A stretch of 64,000 bases of DNA. It comes from Bradyrhizobium sp. KBS0727 (GTDB taxonomy: Bacteria > Pseudomonadota > Alphaproteobacteria > Rhizobiales > Xanthobacteraceae). The notes below the pieces were generated by a model. That model did not search any database and was not told where the DNA came from. It saw nothing but the letters and a program-made list of their open reading frames with translations. This document shows, piece by piece, positions 19,001 through 27,809 of the stretch (position 1 is its first letter; every line of letters begins with the position of its first letter). The stretch is taken from positions 2,537,501 to 2,601,500 of the forward strand of contig NZ_CP042176.1 in NCBI RefSeq assembly GCF_005937885.2, written 5' to 3'. The translations under genes were made by a program, and so were the position numbers.

Positions 19001-20261
19001 GCGAACTCGCGATGACCTTGAGGATGTCGGCGGTCGCGGTCTGCCGCTCCAGAGCTTGCTGTGTCTCGTTGAACAGCCGCGCGTTCTGGATCGCGATCAC
19101 GGCCTGGTCGGCGAAAGTCTGGAGCAACTGAACGTGATGAGCGGCAAATGTGCCGGGCTCCGTCCGAGTCACATTGATCATGCCTATCGTGACCCGGTCG
19201 CGCACCAATGGGACCAAGAGAAGGCTACGGAAGCCGCGCATCCGCCACACGCTCCGAAAATTATCCGGTACGGCGGGGTCGGTCTCTATGTCGGCGACAT
19301 GGATAATCTCGCCATTGCGGGTTTGTTCGGCCCATGGCCCAGTCGACAACGGTCTGGGGAACGACCCCTGGAGGGCCGCATCGGCTGCAGGATTGGTTGG
19401 CGTGAAAGCCGACAAGTGCAGCGTATCATCGACGATGCTGAACACCGCGGTGGAGTAACCGCTAACCAGCCGGTTGGCGCTGGCCGCAATCGCCTCGAAT
19501 ACCGGCTGCACGTCCGACGGCGAACTGGCGATGACCTTCAGAATTTCGGCCGTTGCGGTTTGTCGCTCCAGCGCTTCTCTCGTCTCGTTGAACAGCCGCG
19601 CGTTTTCGATGGCGATCGCCGCCTGGTCGGCGAAACTTTGTTGCACCGCCAGTTCCTCGACGGTGAAAGGTACCGGCCGATCGCGATGCACGATGAGAAC
19701 GCCGATCGCGTTGCCCTCACGCCGCAGCGGTGTGCCCGACATGGCGCGGGTGCCTGCCGCGCGGGCGGGTGGAATACCGGGCCAGTCGGCGATCGTGGGA
19801 TCGGGATTGTCAAGGTCGGGAATGTGGATCTGCCGGTTTTCGCCCAGCACCGTGCTCGGCAGGTTGCGGCCTCCAAGCCGCAGTCGTGCGGCCGACACTT
19901 CCGCAGCGATGCGTTCCGAACCGGCACCGACGTTGATAGACTGGCCCCATTCGCCATCCCGGGCGATGCGGATCGTGACGCTGGAAGCGCCGAACAGGCG
20001 CGCCGTCGTCTCTGCGACCCGTCGCAGCGCCTGTTCGGCATCACCCGAGGTGTTCGCGATGGATTGCAGGATCTCGGCGCTGGCATTCTGGCGCTCGCGT
20101 GCGATCGCCAGTTCGTTCTGCAGCCGGGCGTTTTCCTGCGCCGTTGTGGCCTGCTGGGCGATCGCGGCGTCATGCGCGGCGAAACTGGATTCGAGCCGCT
20201 GCTCCAGCTCGGCAACCAGCTTGCTGAGGTCGGCCACCACGTCCGGCGGAACCGCGGTCAT
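16068..20261 (-). CDS. Multi-GAF (six) sensor histidine kinase
   Basis: A 1397-residue cytoplasmic sensor kinase from the ATG at 20261 (MTAVPPDVVADLSKL); an earlier in-frame start at 20378 adds 39 residues without family features. A short coiled coil is followed by six successive GAF modules, each introduced by a linker like ATAEILKVIASSPSDVQPVF and ending with an FADQAVIAIENVRLF-type helix. Then comes the HisKA box with the phospho-acceptor His in LTAGIAHEIKNPLNF, and an HATPase with N box NLVSNGFYAV, G1 DNGTGIP and G2 GTGLGLSMS. No membrane segment is visible, so it should sense soluble ligands or redox state. It is translationally coupled to a single receiver domain. Confidence 0.9.
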   Translation of the reverse strand: MTAVPPDVVADLSKLVAELEQRLESSFAAHDAAIAQQATTAQENARLQNELAIARERQNASAEILQSIANTSGDAEQALRRVAETTARLFGASSVTIRIARDGEWGQSINVGAGSERIAAEVSAARLRLGGRNLPSTVLGENRQIHIPDLDNPDPTIADWPGIPPARAAGTRAMSGTPLRREGNAIGVLIVHRDRPVPFTVEELAVQQSFADQAAIAIENARLFNETREALERQTATAEILKVIASSPSDVQPVFEAIAASANRLVSGYSTAVFSIVDDTLHLSAFTPTNPAADAALQGSFPRPLSTGPWAEQTRNGEIIHVADIETDPAVPDNFRSVWRMRGFRSLLLVPLVRDRVTIGMINVTRTEPGTFAAHHVQLLQTFADQAVIAIQNARLFNETQQALERQTATADILKVIASSPSDTTPVFEAIATSAHRLLDGFSAAVFRFLDGTVHLAAFTPVNPAADAALRADFPKSADEFEPFQLAQQAKPFPIPDTEQIPYAPIRQIARVHGFRSMLFVPLMNGDDPIGIISVTRKEPGAFATHHVHLLQTFADQAVIAIENVRLFDEVQAKTRDLSESLQQQTATADVLKVISRSAFDLQTVLDTLVESAARLCDADMAAITRRIGDVFYRAGSYGFPEEFKDYVRATPVTPDRRTITGRTLLEGHIVHVEDVLADPDYDFEGQQLSGNPRSFLGVPLLREGIPIGALTLTRLVVKPFTDKQIELISTFADQAVIAIENVRLFDEVQAKTRDLTEALTYQTGSGKILSVIASSPTEVGPVLNAIVESACELCDAYDAVVLLKDGNDLRFSAHHGPIGINIESWPISRDWTAGRAFLDGRPVHVRDMLSDEGADFPDSHELSRRTASSGMRTVLSVPLLRENESIGSILLRRTEVNPFSDKQISLLQTFADQAVIAIGNVRLFDEVQARTRDLSESLEFQTATSDVLKVISSSPDSLQPVLDVIVETSRQLCGTETSTIFLLQDERFHIAAASGAMPEYLEFLRNNPIALDQPGSSTSRAAREKRTVHIPDIGADPEFGQGPMAVGQRRALLSVPLMREGTAIGVITMRQSHLTPFTERQIDVVRTFADQAVIAISNVRLFEQVQQRTRELSKSLDDLRTAQDRLVQTEKLASLGQLTAGIAHEIKNPLNFVNNFAALSAELTDELNDVLKPAALADKIREDVDELTGLLKDNLEKVVQHGKRADSIVKNMLLHSREGSGDHRPADINALVDESLNLAYHGARAEKPDFNVTLQRDFDSGAGTIEAFPQEITRVFLNLVSNGFYAVTKRRLESGDAAFDPVLRVATRDLGDSVEIRIRDNGTGIPPEVKDKMFNPFFTTKPAGEGTGLGLSMSHDIIVKQHGGSIEVETAPGQFTEFRIVLPRKSTPPNKNRGQT

Positions 20262-20435
20262 TCGCTCAAATCCATTTCGCCCCGCAAGCCGAGAGAGGGG
20301 GCCAATTTGCAAGGAGACCCATGTGGGTCTTCGATCGGATCGATTATTCCATTCCAGACGCGGTCCGGCCAGCGCCATCGGGCCCTTTTCCAGAGCCGGC
20401 GCGCAAAAATGTCAGACAAGCCAAGCGATTAACGC

Positions 20436-22070
20436 TCAGGTCCCGGGTCGGGAAACCTCGGTTTCCTTGCTGGTGATGAATTCCAGCAGCACCGGGATGC
20501 CTTCCTTCGTCTTCGCGATGCCGCGCTTGATCGCCGGGATGATGTCTTCCGGCTTGGTCACGCGTTCGCCATAGCCGCCGAAGGCGCGCGCCATCGCGGC
20601 GTAGTCGCCGGAGATGTCGGTCGAGCGGTATTTCTCGGTCGAGATCGGCATCACCTTCAATTCGATTGCCATCGAGAAATTGTTCAACAGGATCGACATG
20701 ATCGGAATCCGCTCGCGCACCGCGGTCTCGAAATCCATCCCGGTAAAACCGATCGCAGCGTCGCCCCAGACATTGATGCAGAGCTTGTCGGGCTTTGCCA
20801 GTTTGGCGCCCATGGCAAGGCCGAGGCCGTAACCGAGCTGGGTGGTCTTGCCCCAGCCGATATAGGACAGCGGCTCAACCGACTTCCAGAACGGCGAGAG
20901 CTGGTCGCGCGGGCTGCCGGCGTCGTGGGTGATGATGGTGTTGTTGATGTCGACGGTGTGCTGCAGGTCCCACAGCACGCGATAGGGGTTGAGCGGCGCA
21001 TCATTGTGCGTGAGTTTCGGCATCCACTTCGCCAGCCACTCCTTGTGCGAGGCTGCAATCTCGGCGGCGACCGCGCTCGCGTCGCGATCCTTGGTAACGG
21101 TCTTGCCGATTTCCTCCAGCAGCGCATCGAGCACCAGGGCGGCATCGCCGACCAGGCCGATCTTGGCCTCGACATCCTTGTTGAGATGGTTGGGATCGAG
21201 CGTCGAATGAATGATGGTCTTGCCGTTCGGCATCGCGATGCCGAACGAGGTTTCCGTAAACGAGCAGCCGACGCCGAAGATCACGTCGGCTTCGCCAAGG
21301 AATTTCGGCACCGCGCGCGGCACGGCAAGGCCGCCCGAGCCGAGCGACAGCGGATGCGTCTCCGGAAACGACGATTTGCCGCCGAGGCTGGTGGTGACGG
21401 GAATGGCGAGACGCTCGGCCAGCCTTTTGAGCTGCGGCCAGGCCTTGGCGTAGTGCACGCCCTGGCCGGCATAGATCACCGGCCGCTTGGCGCCGACCAG
21501 CATCGCCGCGGCCTCTTTCACGTGGAAGGGGTCGGCGCCGTAACGGGTGCGCAGCACCGGCGTGTAGTTCAGCGGCTCCGGCACATCCTCGTTCCACATG
21601 TCGGCCGGAATTTCGACGATCACCGGCCCGCCGCGGCCGTTCTTCAGTTTGGTGAAGGCGCGGCGGAAGATGTTGCAGACTTCGGCCGCGATGTTGATCG
21701 GCTCGGACGATTTCGAGAACGCCTTCATCGCCTGGCTGGAGTTGAAGTTGGGGTCGATATTGGCGAGCCTGCGCGCATAGCCCATCGGCAGCACCAGCAC
21801 CGGAACGGATTCGCCGTAGCATTGCGCCACGCCGCCCATGGCGTTTTCGGCGCCGGGTCCATGCTGCATGCAGAACGCGCCGATCGAATGGCCGGAGGTG
21901 ACGCGGGAGATCGCGTCCGCCATGTGGATGCCGATGCGTTCCTGCCGCACCATCACCGGACGGATGTCGGCATTGGCGGCATATTCGATGAGATGGTTGA
22001 CCGGGTAGCCGCAGAGGATCTCGATGCCCTCGCGCTTCATGATTTCCGCAATGGCGGTGCCGAGTTTCAT
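20436..22070 (-). CDS. Thiamine-diphosphate-requiring enzyme (acetolactate synthase-like)
   Basis: A 544-residue ThDP enzyme of the AHAS/POX superfamily. The N-terminal PYR domain carries the catalytic Glu (VRQERIGIHMADA, Glu44); the middle domain follows; and the C-terminal PP domain has the metal/ThDP motif beginning GDAAIGFTGMDFETA and ending LNN. The substrate is not predictable: related proteins are annotated only as thiamine pyrophosphate-requiring. No small regulatory subunit gene lies nearby, arguing against a classical acetohydroxyacid synthase. The 656 bases upstream contain no other gene that I can support. Confidence 0.85.
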   Translation of the reverse strand: MKLGTAIAEIMKREGIEILCGYPVNHLIEYAANADIRPVMVRQERIGIHMADAISRVTSGHSIGAFCMQHGPGAENAMGGVAQCYGESVPVLVLPMGYARRLANIDPNFNSSQAMKAFSKSSEPINIAAEVCNIFRRAFTKLKNGRGGPVIVEIPADMWNEDVPEPLNYTPVLRTRYGADPFHVKEAAAMLVGAKRPVIYAGQGVHYAKAWPQLKRLAERLAIPVTTSLGGKSSFPETHPLSLGSGGLAVPRAVPKFLGEADVIFGVGCSFTETSFGIAMPNGKTIIHSTLDPNHLNKDVEAKIGLVGDAALVLDALLEEIGKTVTKDRDASAVAAEIAASHKEWLAKWMPKLTHNDAPLNPYRVLWDLQHTVDINNTIITHDAGSPRDQLSPFWKSVEPLSYIGWGKTTQLGYGLGLAMGAKLAKPDKLCINVWGDAAIGFTGMDFETAVRERIPIMSILLNNFSMAIELKVMPISTEKYRSTDISGDYAAMARAFGGYGERVTKPEDIIPAIKRGIAKTKEGIPVLLEFITSKETEVSRPGT

Positions 22071-22726
22071 GGCAGTCTCCCCCTTGGCTGACGTGCCGGT
22101 TTGCTCCGGCGCATTTCCGACAGTTGGAACAGGATTTGACCGCCCGGTAAAGCGCGGGCGGCGCGTGCCTTCGGAAGTGCAGATATGCGTTTTGCCGCCC
22201 GAAGGGCTTGACCCCTATCGATACCGGCGGCAACCACCCGAGATCAGCGCCCGACTAACGTCTGATTGGTGCCGTTCGGGATTGGGCAAAGGCCCGGTCC
22301 TGGTTCACGGCCGGTTAGGGGTCACGATCCGGCGAGGCGAGGACATTACCTCGCTTCGCCGCGGCGACTGAACAAATTGGCCATCAGGCCCAGAACATAT
22401 TTCCTGATCGGGCGATCGGCAGCAGCCGGCAAGGCGGCAGCGTGCGGCGCTTCGAGCTCGTCGCTCAAAAGGCCGATATAGTTCTTTCTTGCCTCACGCT
22501 TCTGCATAGCTATTCGCGCTCACTCCGGACGATGCCGATCGGGCGACCATGCAAGGGCGAGGTACACCCCAAAGTAAATTTTCCTGCCCGTATGAATACC
22601 GGGCCGGCCCTTAATCAATTCTTCATCTTGTTCGTCAAGGCCTCGTCAACCGTCCGGGCTTAAAGTTTCAACCCAGCCCAGCACGGCGCGGGAGAATCTC
22701 GTAGAATTCGTCGACAGGAGTTCGGG

Positions 22727-22891
22727 ATGCGCCAGTTAATCAAGAAATTTTTCGACGATGAATCCGGCTCGACCGCTATCGAATACTGCATCATTGCGGC
22801 AGGCCTCAGCATCGTGATCGTGACCGTCGTCAACAACATCGGCAGCGCTGTGAGCACCAAGTTCGCCGATGTCAGCACGTCGCTCAAGTAG
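22727..22891 (+). CDS. Flp-family type IVb pilin
   Basis: A 54-residue pilin precursor, MRQLIKKFFDDESGSTAIEY followed by a hydrophobic helix (CIIAAGLSIVIVTVVNNIGSAV). The Flp signature is the G/S-x-x-A-I-E-Y segment at the prepilin peptidase site, with Glu five residues into the mature chain. A perfect AGGAG site lies six bases before the ATG. Tad/Cpa assembly genes are not in the window, so the pilin is encoded apart from its secretion machinery or is a spare copy. It would be processed by a CpaA-type peptidase and assembled into adhesive pili. Confidence 0.9.
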   Translation: MRQLIKKFFDDESGSTAIEYCIIAAGLSIVIVTVVNNIGSAVSTKFADVSTSLK

Positions 22892-22936
22892 CGGCGGATC
22901 GGCAGCGGCGTCATACAAGAGCTGCTGTTTGGCCCC

Positions 22937-23125
22937 TTGTTGCTGACCTGGGGTCCGCAAATCATCGACTACGTCAGGCAACATCCCTGGCGCGTTTTCG
23001 CCGCCGTGCTGGTCTTCGTCCTGCTGATGGATTTGATGTTCAGGAAGCGGTCGTCGCGCGGCGGCGACGGCGGCGATTTCAGTGGATTGGATTTCGGCGG
23101 GGACGGCGATTGCGGCGGCGGTTGA
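22937..23125 (+). CDS. Small single-pass membrane protein with Gly/Asp-rich tail
   Basis: A predicted 62-residue product starting from TTG (22937 or 22940). It has a membrane segment (RVFAAVLVFVLLMDLMF), then basic residues, then a Gly/Asp/Cys-rich tail (SGLDFGGDGDCGGG). Such tails occur in many short inner-membrane proteins of unknown function. There is no ATG and no strong ribosome site, so the start and even the reality of the gene are uncertain. It lies 45 bases after the Flp pilin on the same strand. Confidence 0.4.
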   Translation: MLLTWGPQIIDYVRQHPWRVFAAVLVFVLLMDLMFRKRSSRGGDGGDFSGLDFGGDGDCGGG

Positions 23126-23165
23126 GGCCGCTTGGTCTATAAATCCCGCGCTGGCGGTCGCGTGA

Positions 23166-24155
23166 TCATCCGGCCTTCTTCGCCCGGATGGCGCTGCGTG
23201 CCGGCTTCTCGGCCTTCTTCGGGGCTTCTTTGGCTGTTTCCTTCGTCGTTTCCTTGGCGGCGCGCTTGCCGCCGCCACTGATCGGCAGCAGCATTTCGCG
23301 CTGGCCTTCGACGCGCTTCTTCGGCTTCTTGCCCTTTGCCTTCTCTTGAGTCTTCGCAGCAGCCGGTGAAGCCTGCTTTTCGCCGGCAAGGCTGCGCTTG
23401 AGCGCGTCCATCAGGTTGATGACGTTGCCACCGGACTTGGGCGCCGCCTTGGCCGTGGTGCCGAGGCCGTTGCGCTTCTGGTTGATCAGGTCGATCAGGG
23501 CCTGTTCGTAGCGATCCTCAAACTGGTCCGGCTCGAACGAGCCGGATTTCTGCTCGACGATATGTTTGGCGAGATCCAGCATGTCCTTGGTGATTTTCAC
23601 GTCCTGGATGTCGTCGAAATATTCCTTCTCGCTGCGGACCTCGTAGGGATAACGCAGCAGCGTTCCCATCAAACCGTTGTCGAGCGGCTCCAGCGCGATG
23701 ATGTGCTCGCGATTGGTCAGCACCACGCGGCCGATCGCGACCTTGTTCATGCTGCGGATGGTTTCGCGGATCACCGCGAACGCGTCATGGCCGACCTTGC
23801 CGTCCGGCACGAGATAATAGGGGCGGATCACGTAGCGACTGTCGATATCGGTTCGCGGAACGAATTCGTCGATTTCGATGGTGCGGGTGGATTCCAGCGC
23901 GATGTCCTCAAGCTCGTCCTTCGACACCTCGATGTAGGTGTCGGTGTCGATCTTGTAGCCCTTCATGATGTCTTCGTTGGCGACTTCCTCGCCGGTATCG
24001 GCATCGACCTTGGCATATTTGATGCGGTGGCCGGTCTTGCGGTTGATCTGGTTGAAGGAGACCTTTTCGGTATCCGAGGTCGCCGGATACAAAGCGACCG
24101 GGCAGGTCACGAGCGAAAGGCGCAGAAAACCCTTCCAGTTGGCGCGGGGGGCCAT
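23166..24155 (-). CDS. ku: Ku-family DNA end-binding protein
   Basis: A 329-residue bacterial Ku homolog that binds broken DNA ends as a homodimer for non-homologous end joining. The start at 24155 (MAPRANWKGFLRLSLVTCPV) is the typical Ku N-terminus; the longer open frame adds unrelated residues. The Ku core includes the SFNQINRKTGHRIKY stretch, LEDIALESTRTIEIDEFV and YYLVPDGKVGHDAFAVI. The C-terminal ~80 residues are a Lys/Ala-rich low-complexity tail, common in rhizobial Ku proteins and thought to contact DNA. No LigD gene is adjacent; rhizobia often have several Ku/LigD sets elsewhere. Confidence 0.93.
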   Translation of the reverse strand: MAPRANWKGFLRLSLVTCPVALYPATSDTEKVSFNQINRKTGHRIKYAKVDADTGEEVANEDIMKGYKIDTDTYIEVSKDELEDIALESTRTIEIDEFVPRTDIDSRYVIRPYYLVPDGKVGHDAFAVIRETIRSMNKVAIGRVVLTNREHIIALEPLDNGLMGTLLRYPYEVRSEKEYFDDIQDVKITKDMLDLAKHIVEQKSGSFEPDQFEDRYEQALIDLINQKRNGLGTTAKAAPKSGGNVINLMDALKRSLAGEKQASPAAAKTQEKAKGKKPKKRVEGQREMLLPISGGGKRAAKETTKETAKEAPKKAEKPARSAIRAKKAG

Positions 24156-24418
24156 GGGATACTCCGAAAACGCGGACACTCGACCCGTGAGAATACCACC
24201 GGAAGACCCGGTCTCAAACATGGCGGGGCGGGGAATCTGCCAACGGCGTTAACCGTCGCTGGACCGGGGGCGGGCTGTGCCGCCGGGCCGGCGGCTTCCC
24301 GGGGCTGCGACCTTTTGGACCGCCGGCCCGAATCCCGACCGCGGCAACGCCGGAACAGGATCTTGGATCATGCGTTGGCATACGTTGGCCGTACAGCCAC
24401 TTAACCGAACAGGTTCCC

Positions 24419-24571
24419 ATGGCGACGCAGCGACATGACCAGATTATCGAAACCGCGACCGAGGCCCGTCAGGCCGAACCCGGACCGTCGGTGCTGGCGC
24501 TTTTGACGGTTTCCACCGGGCTCGCGGTCCTGATCCTCGGCGTGGTCTGGTTCGTGCTCCTCCACACCTGA
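24419..24571 (+). CDS. Small single-pass membrane protein, function unknown
   Basis: A 50-residue open frame, MATQRHDQIIETATEARQAE then a hydrophobic helix (VLALLTVSTGLAVLILGVVWFVLLHT) to the stop. The amphipathic polar start and clean membrane segment look like a genuine short inner-membrane protein, and similar-sized ones are common in Bradyrhizobium. No ribosome site is strong. It lies 101 bases before the phosphatase gene. Confidence 0.5.
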   Translation: MATQRHDQIIETATEARQAEPGPSVLALLTVSTGLAVLILGVVWFVLLHT

Positions 24572-24671
24572 GATCGGCATTACACGATGCTCAAACCGAC
24601 CGGCCGATTATTGACGGCGCGCGTTTGGAATAGGACCTTCGCGTCACCGCAGCCGGAACAGCATCCGCCGC

Positions 24672-25340
24672 ATGAGCTTCACCTATGTCATTCCCGACAT
24701 TCACGGCCGTGACGATCTGCTGCGCCGCGCGCTCGCGGACATCTCAGCCCATAACGGCGGCGAAGGCGGCGTCATCGTCGCGATCGGTGACTACGTCGAC
24801 AAGGGGCCGCAGAGCAGAGAGGTCGTCGAGCGGCTGCGCCCCGGTATTGCCGGCTGGAACCTGGTGGCGCTGAAGGGCAATCACGATGCCATGATGGTGC
24901 AAGGCTTGCGCGATCCCGCGAAGTTCGCTTTCTGGATGGATAAAGGCGGTGACACGGCGCTCAAATCCTATGGCGGCGACCCGTCGGCGGTGCCGGAAGC
25001 CCACATCGCATGGCTTGACCAACTGAGGCTGATGCACGTCGATGCCTATCGCGTCTACGTCCATGCCGGTGTCGATCCCGAGCTGCCGCTGGCGCAGCAG
25101 AACGAAGCCACGCTGTTGTGGAAGCGCTATCCGAAGGGATACAGCGGCGGGTTCGGCGCCCGCCACGTCGTTCACGGCCACGACAATGATCCGGACGGCC
25201 CGCTGCTGCTCGAAGGCCGCACCAATCTCGACACGCTGGCCTGGCGCACGGGTCGGCTGACCGTCGGGGTTTTCGACGACGACAGGCCCGGCGGTCCGGT
25301 CGATTTGATCGTGGTCCGGGGACCACCGGCCGGGCCTTGA
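24672..25340 (+). CDS. Metallophosphoesterase (serine/threonine protein phosphatase-like)
   Basis: A 222-residue two-metal phosphoesterase. The three metal-binding blocks are complete: PDIHGRDDLL (GDxHG-type, residues about 9-18), VAIGDYVDKGPQS (GDxxDRG-type, with Lys in place of the usual Arg) and LKGNHDAMM (GNHE-type, with Asp). A later histidine in HVVHGH completes the site. Relatives include PrpA/PrpB-like phosphatases and diadenosine tetraphosphatases; the substrate cannot be told from sequence. It stands alone, transcribed in the same direction as the two-component genes that follow. Confidence 0.88.
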   Translation: MSFTYVIPDIHGRDDLLRRALADISAHNGGEGGVIVAIGDYVDKGPQSREVVERLRPGIAGWNLVALKGNHDAMMVQGLRDPAKFAFWMDKGGDTALKSYGGDPSAVPEAHIAWLDQLRLMHVDAYRVYVHAGVDPELPLAQQNEATLLWKRYPKGYSGGFGARHVVHGHDNDPDGPLLLEGRTNLDTLAWRTGRLTVGVFDDDRPGGPVDLIVVRGPPAGP

Positions 25341-25513
25341 CCGCCGCGGTGGCCTCGCCCGGTGGCCTCTTGGGGCCTACGATGAGGCATGTTAGGCGTT
25401 GAGCCGTATGACGAAAAAATAACATTGTCCCGTCTGCGCTGTTCATAGCCCGTTCACGCCGGTGAGCCTCATCTTGGGACCTGATATTGTGAAGCTCACC
25501 TTTGGAGGCCAGC

Positions 25514-26185
25514 TTGCGCCTGCTTGTTGTTGAGGATGATCCGGATCTGAACCGTCAGTTGACGACGGCGTTGACCGATGCCGGCTATGTGGTCGATCGC
25601 GCGTTCGACGGCGAGGAGGGGCACTTCCTCGGCGACAGCGAGCCCTACGACGCCGTCGTGCTCGACATCGGCCTGCCCAAGATGGACGGCATCTCGGTGC
25701 TGGAGGCATGGCGCCGCAACGGGCGCGCGATGCCGGTTTTGATCCTGACCGCGCGCGACCGCTGGAGCGACAAGGTGCAGGGCTTTGACGCCGGCGCGGA
25801 CGACTATGTCGCCAAGCCGTTCCACCTCGAGGAAATCCTGGCGCGGATTCGCGCGCTGCTGCGCCGCTCCACCGGCCATGCCCAGTCCGAACTGACCTGC
25901 GGGCCGGTTTCGCTGGATACACGCACCGGCCGGGTCAGCGTGTCGGGCAATCCGGTCAAGATGACGTCGCACGAATACCGGTTGCTGGCTTATCTGATGC
26001 ACCACACCGGGCGCGTGGTGTCGCGCACCGAGCTGGTCGAGCATCTCTACGACCAGGACTTCGACCGCGATTCCAACACCATTGAGGTGTTCGTCGGCCG
26101 CATCCGCAAGAAGCTCGATGTCGACATCATCCAGACCGTGCGCGGGCTCGGCTACCTGCTGACGCCGCCGTCGCCCGGCGCCTGA
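25514..26185 (+). CDS. feuP: OmpR-family response regulator, FeuP-like
   Basis: A 223-residue DNA-binding response regulator. It starts at TTG 25514, five bases after a perfect GGAGG; the phospho-acceptor is Asp51 in VVLDIGLPKMDG and the C-terminal winged helix ends with RGLGYLLTPP. The assignment to FeuP rests on pairing with the next kinase and on the following cycHJKL (ccmIEFH) operon, the arrangement associated with high-affinity iron uptake work in Rhizobium leguminosarum. It should control outer-membrane or export genes in response to the partner kinase. The symbol is by synteny and family, not by identity measurement. Confidence 0.8.
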   Translation: MRLLVVEDDPDLNRQLTTALTDAGYVVDRAFDGEEGHFLGDSEPYDAVVLDIGLPKMDGISVLEAWRRNGRAMPVLILTARDRWSDKVQGFDAGADDYVAKPFHLEEILARIRALLRRSTGHAQSELTCGPVSLDTRTGRVSVSGNPVKMTSHEYRLLAYLMHHTGRVVSRTELVEHLYDQDFDRDSNTIEVFVGRIRKKLDVDIIQTVRGLGYLLTPPSPGA

Positions 26186-26200
26186 TTTGCTCTTTTATGT

Positions 26201-26276
26201 GAGCATGATCTTATCCGAAAACCGGTGTCCATCCGCAGGCTCTCGGCCCATGGACATGCTTTTCGGGATCATGCTC
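26201..26276. repeat. Palindromic intergenic repeat, AACCGG-TCCACTT family
   Basis: The outer arms GAGCATGATC / GATCATGCTC are perfect over ten bases. Inside, CCGAAAACCGGTGTCCAT pairs in part with ATGGACATGCTTTTCGG. It fills the gap between the feuP-like and feuQ-like genes and would form a stem-loop in their joint transcript. Confidence 0.75.
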
Positions 26277-26278
26277 TG

Positions 26279-27655
26279 ATGCGCGGCAGCTCGCTCGCCA
26301 CACGTCTGTTTCTGTCGGCGACCGCCTGGGTGGTCGTGATCCTGCTCATCACCGGCATCGTGCTGTCGTCGGTGTACCGCAACGCGGCCGAGCGGGCCTT
26401 CGACCGCCGTCTCAATCTCTATCTGCGCACCCTGATCGCCGAGGTCGCGACCCCGGACGAGCCGCCCGACCGTCAGTTCCAGTCGCTCGGCGAACCGCTG
26501 TTCGAACTGCCGTTGTCCGGCTGGTACTGGCAGATCGTCCGCACCGACACCGAGAAAAGCGAAACGCGGGCATCGCGCTCGCTGTGGGACAAGAAGCTGC
26601 CGAAGCTCGAGGACCACGGGGCGGAACTGACGGCTGCCGGCATCCGTCTCGGCTATGTCGACGGTCCCGAAGGCCAGAGTCTGAGAATGGTGGAGCGTCC
26701 GGTCGATCTCGGCGCCGACGGCAAATTCCTGGTCAGCGTGGCTGGCGACGCCACCGAAATCTTCGACGAGACCCGCAGCTTCGACTACTACCTCGGCGGC
26801 ACCTTTGCCGCCCTCGGGATCGTGCTGCTTCTGACCACGATTTTCCAGGTGCGGTTTGGCCTCGCGCCGCTCAAGCGCATCTCGGAATCGATCGCCGATA
26901 TCAGGTCCGGCCGCGCCGAACGGCTGGAGGGCGAGTTTCCGGTCGAAATCGCGCCGCTGGCGCGCGAGACCAATGCGCTGATCGATGCCAATCGCGAGAT
27001 CGTCGAGCGCGCGCGTACCCATGTCGGCAATCTCGCCCACGCCATCAAGACGCCGCTGTCGGTGATCGTCAACGAGGCCGCCGCGCACCCGATCGATCCC
27101 TTCGCCAACAAGGTGCTGGAGCAGGCCGACGTGATGCGCGACCAGGTGGCACACCATCTGGAGCGGGCGCGCATCGCCGCGCGGGTCACCATCGTCGGCA
27201 CCGTCACCGAGGTCGCGCCCGCGATCGAGGCGCTGCGCAGGACCATGGAGAAGATCCATCGCGACCGCGGCATCACGATCGAGGTCAAGGCCGATCCGCA
27301 AGCCCGGTTTCGCGGCGAGCGCCAGGATCTCGAGGAAATGGCCGGCAATCTCGTCGACAACGCCTGCAAATGGGCCGCGTCACAGGTCTTCATCGAGGTC
27401 CTGGTCGAACAGCCCTCGGCACCCGGCGCGGGGCCACGGCTGCGAATCATTGTCGACGACGACGGCCGCGGCCTGTCGGCCGCCGAACGCGCACAGGTGT
27501 CCCGGCGGGGCCAGCGGCTGGACGAATCCAAGCCGGGTTCCGGGCTTGGGTTGTCGATCGTGGTCGATCTCGCCGGGCTCTATGGCGGCAGCCTTGCCCT
27601 CGGCGACGCGCCGACCGGCGGCTTGCGGGCTGAACTGGTGCTGCCCGGGATCTAA
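26279..27655 (+). CDS. feuQ: Sensor histidine kinase, FeuQ-like
   Basis: A 458-residue membrane sensor kinase from the ATG at 26279. Two membrane segments (about residues 11-34 and 170-190) bracket a ~135-residue periplasmic domain; then come HAMP, a HisKA box with His254 in GNLAHAIKTPLS, and an HATPase domain (NLVDNACKWA, DDDGRGL, GSGLGLSIV). The AHAIKTPL motif is typical of the PhoQ/FeuQ-like group. It forms an operon with the regulator gene 93 bases upstream, across a palindromic repeat that could tune relative expression. Confidence 0.82.
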   Translation: MRGSSLATRLFLSATAWVVVILLITGIVLSSVYRNAAERAFDRRLNLYLRTLIAEVATPDEPPDRQFQSLGEPLFELPLSGWYWQIVRTDTEKSETRASRSLWDKKLPKLEDHGAELTAAGIRLGYVDGPEGQSLRMVERPVDLGADGKFLVSVAGDATEIFDETRSFDYYLGGTFAALGIVLLLTTIFQVRFGLAPLKRISESIADIRSGRAERLEGEFPVEIAPLARETNALIDANREIVERARTHVGNLAHAIKTPLSVIVNEAAAHPIDPFANKVLEQADVMRDQVAHHLERARIAARVTIVGTVTEVAPAIEALRRTMEKIHRDRGITIEVKADPQARFRGERQDLEEMAGNLVDNACKWAASQVFIEVLVEQPSAPGAGPRLRIIVDDDGRGLSAAERAQVSRRGQRLDESKPGSGLGLSIVVDLAGLYGGSLALGDAPTGGLRAELVLPGI

Positions 27656-27809
27656 CGCCTATCCGGGCGAATAGGGTTGAGGAGGCGGGAACCAGCCAGG
27701 CTGTCGCCGATTTCATTATTCCTAAACGACTTCTTAACGCGCGCACTTTTAAGATCATCGTTGGACGCATTTTGCGCTCCAGGATGACACACGCATATTC
27801 GCCAGGCGC

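Noticed and set aside
18198..20432. 744-codon plus-strand frame opposite the six-GAF kinase
   Set aside because: It is antisense to clear GAF domains and exists because of GC-rich codon bias; the protein has no recognisable fold.
22071..22726. Possible genes in the long spacer before the Flp pilin
   Set aside because: Short frames of 60-115 codons have no ribosome sites, no motifs and implausible composition; I see no gene or clear promoter here.
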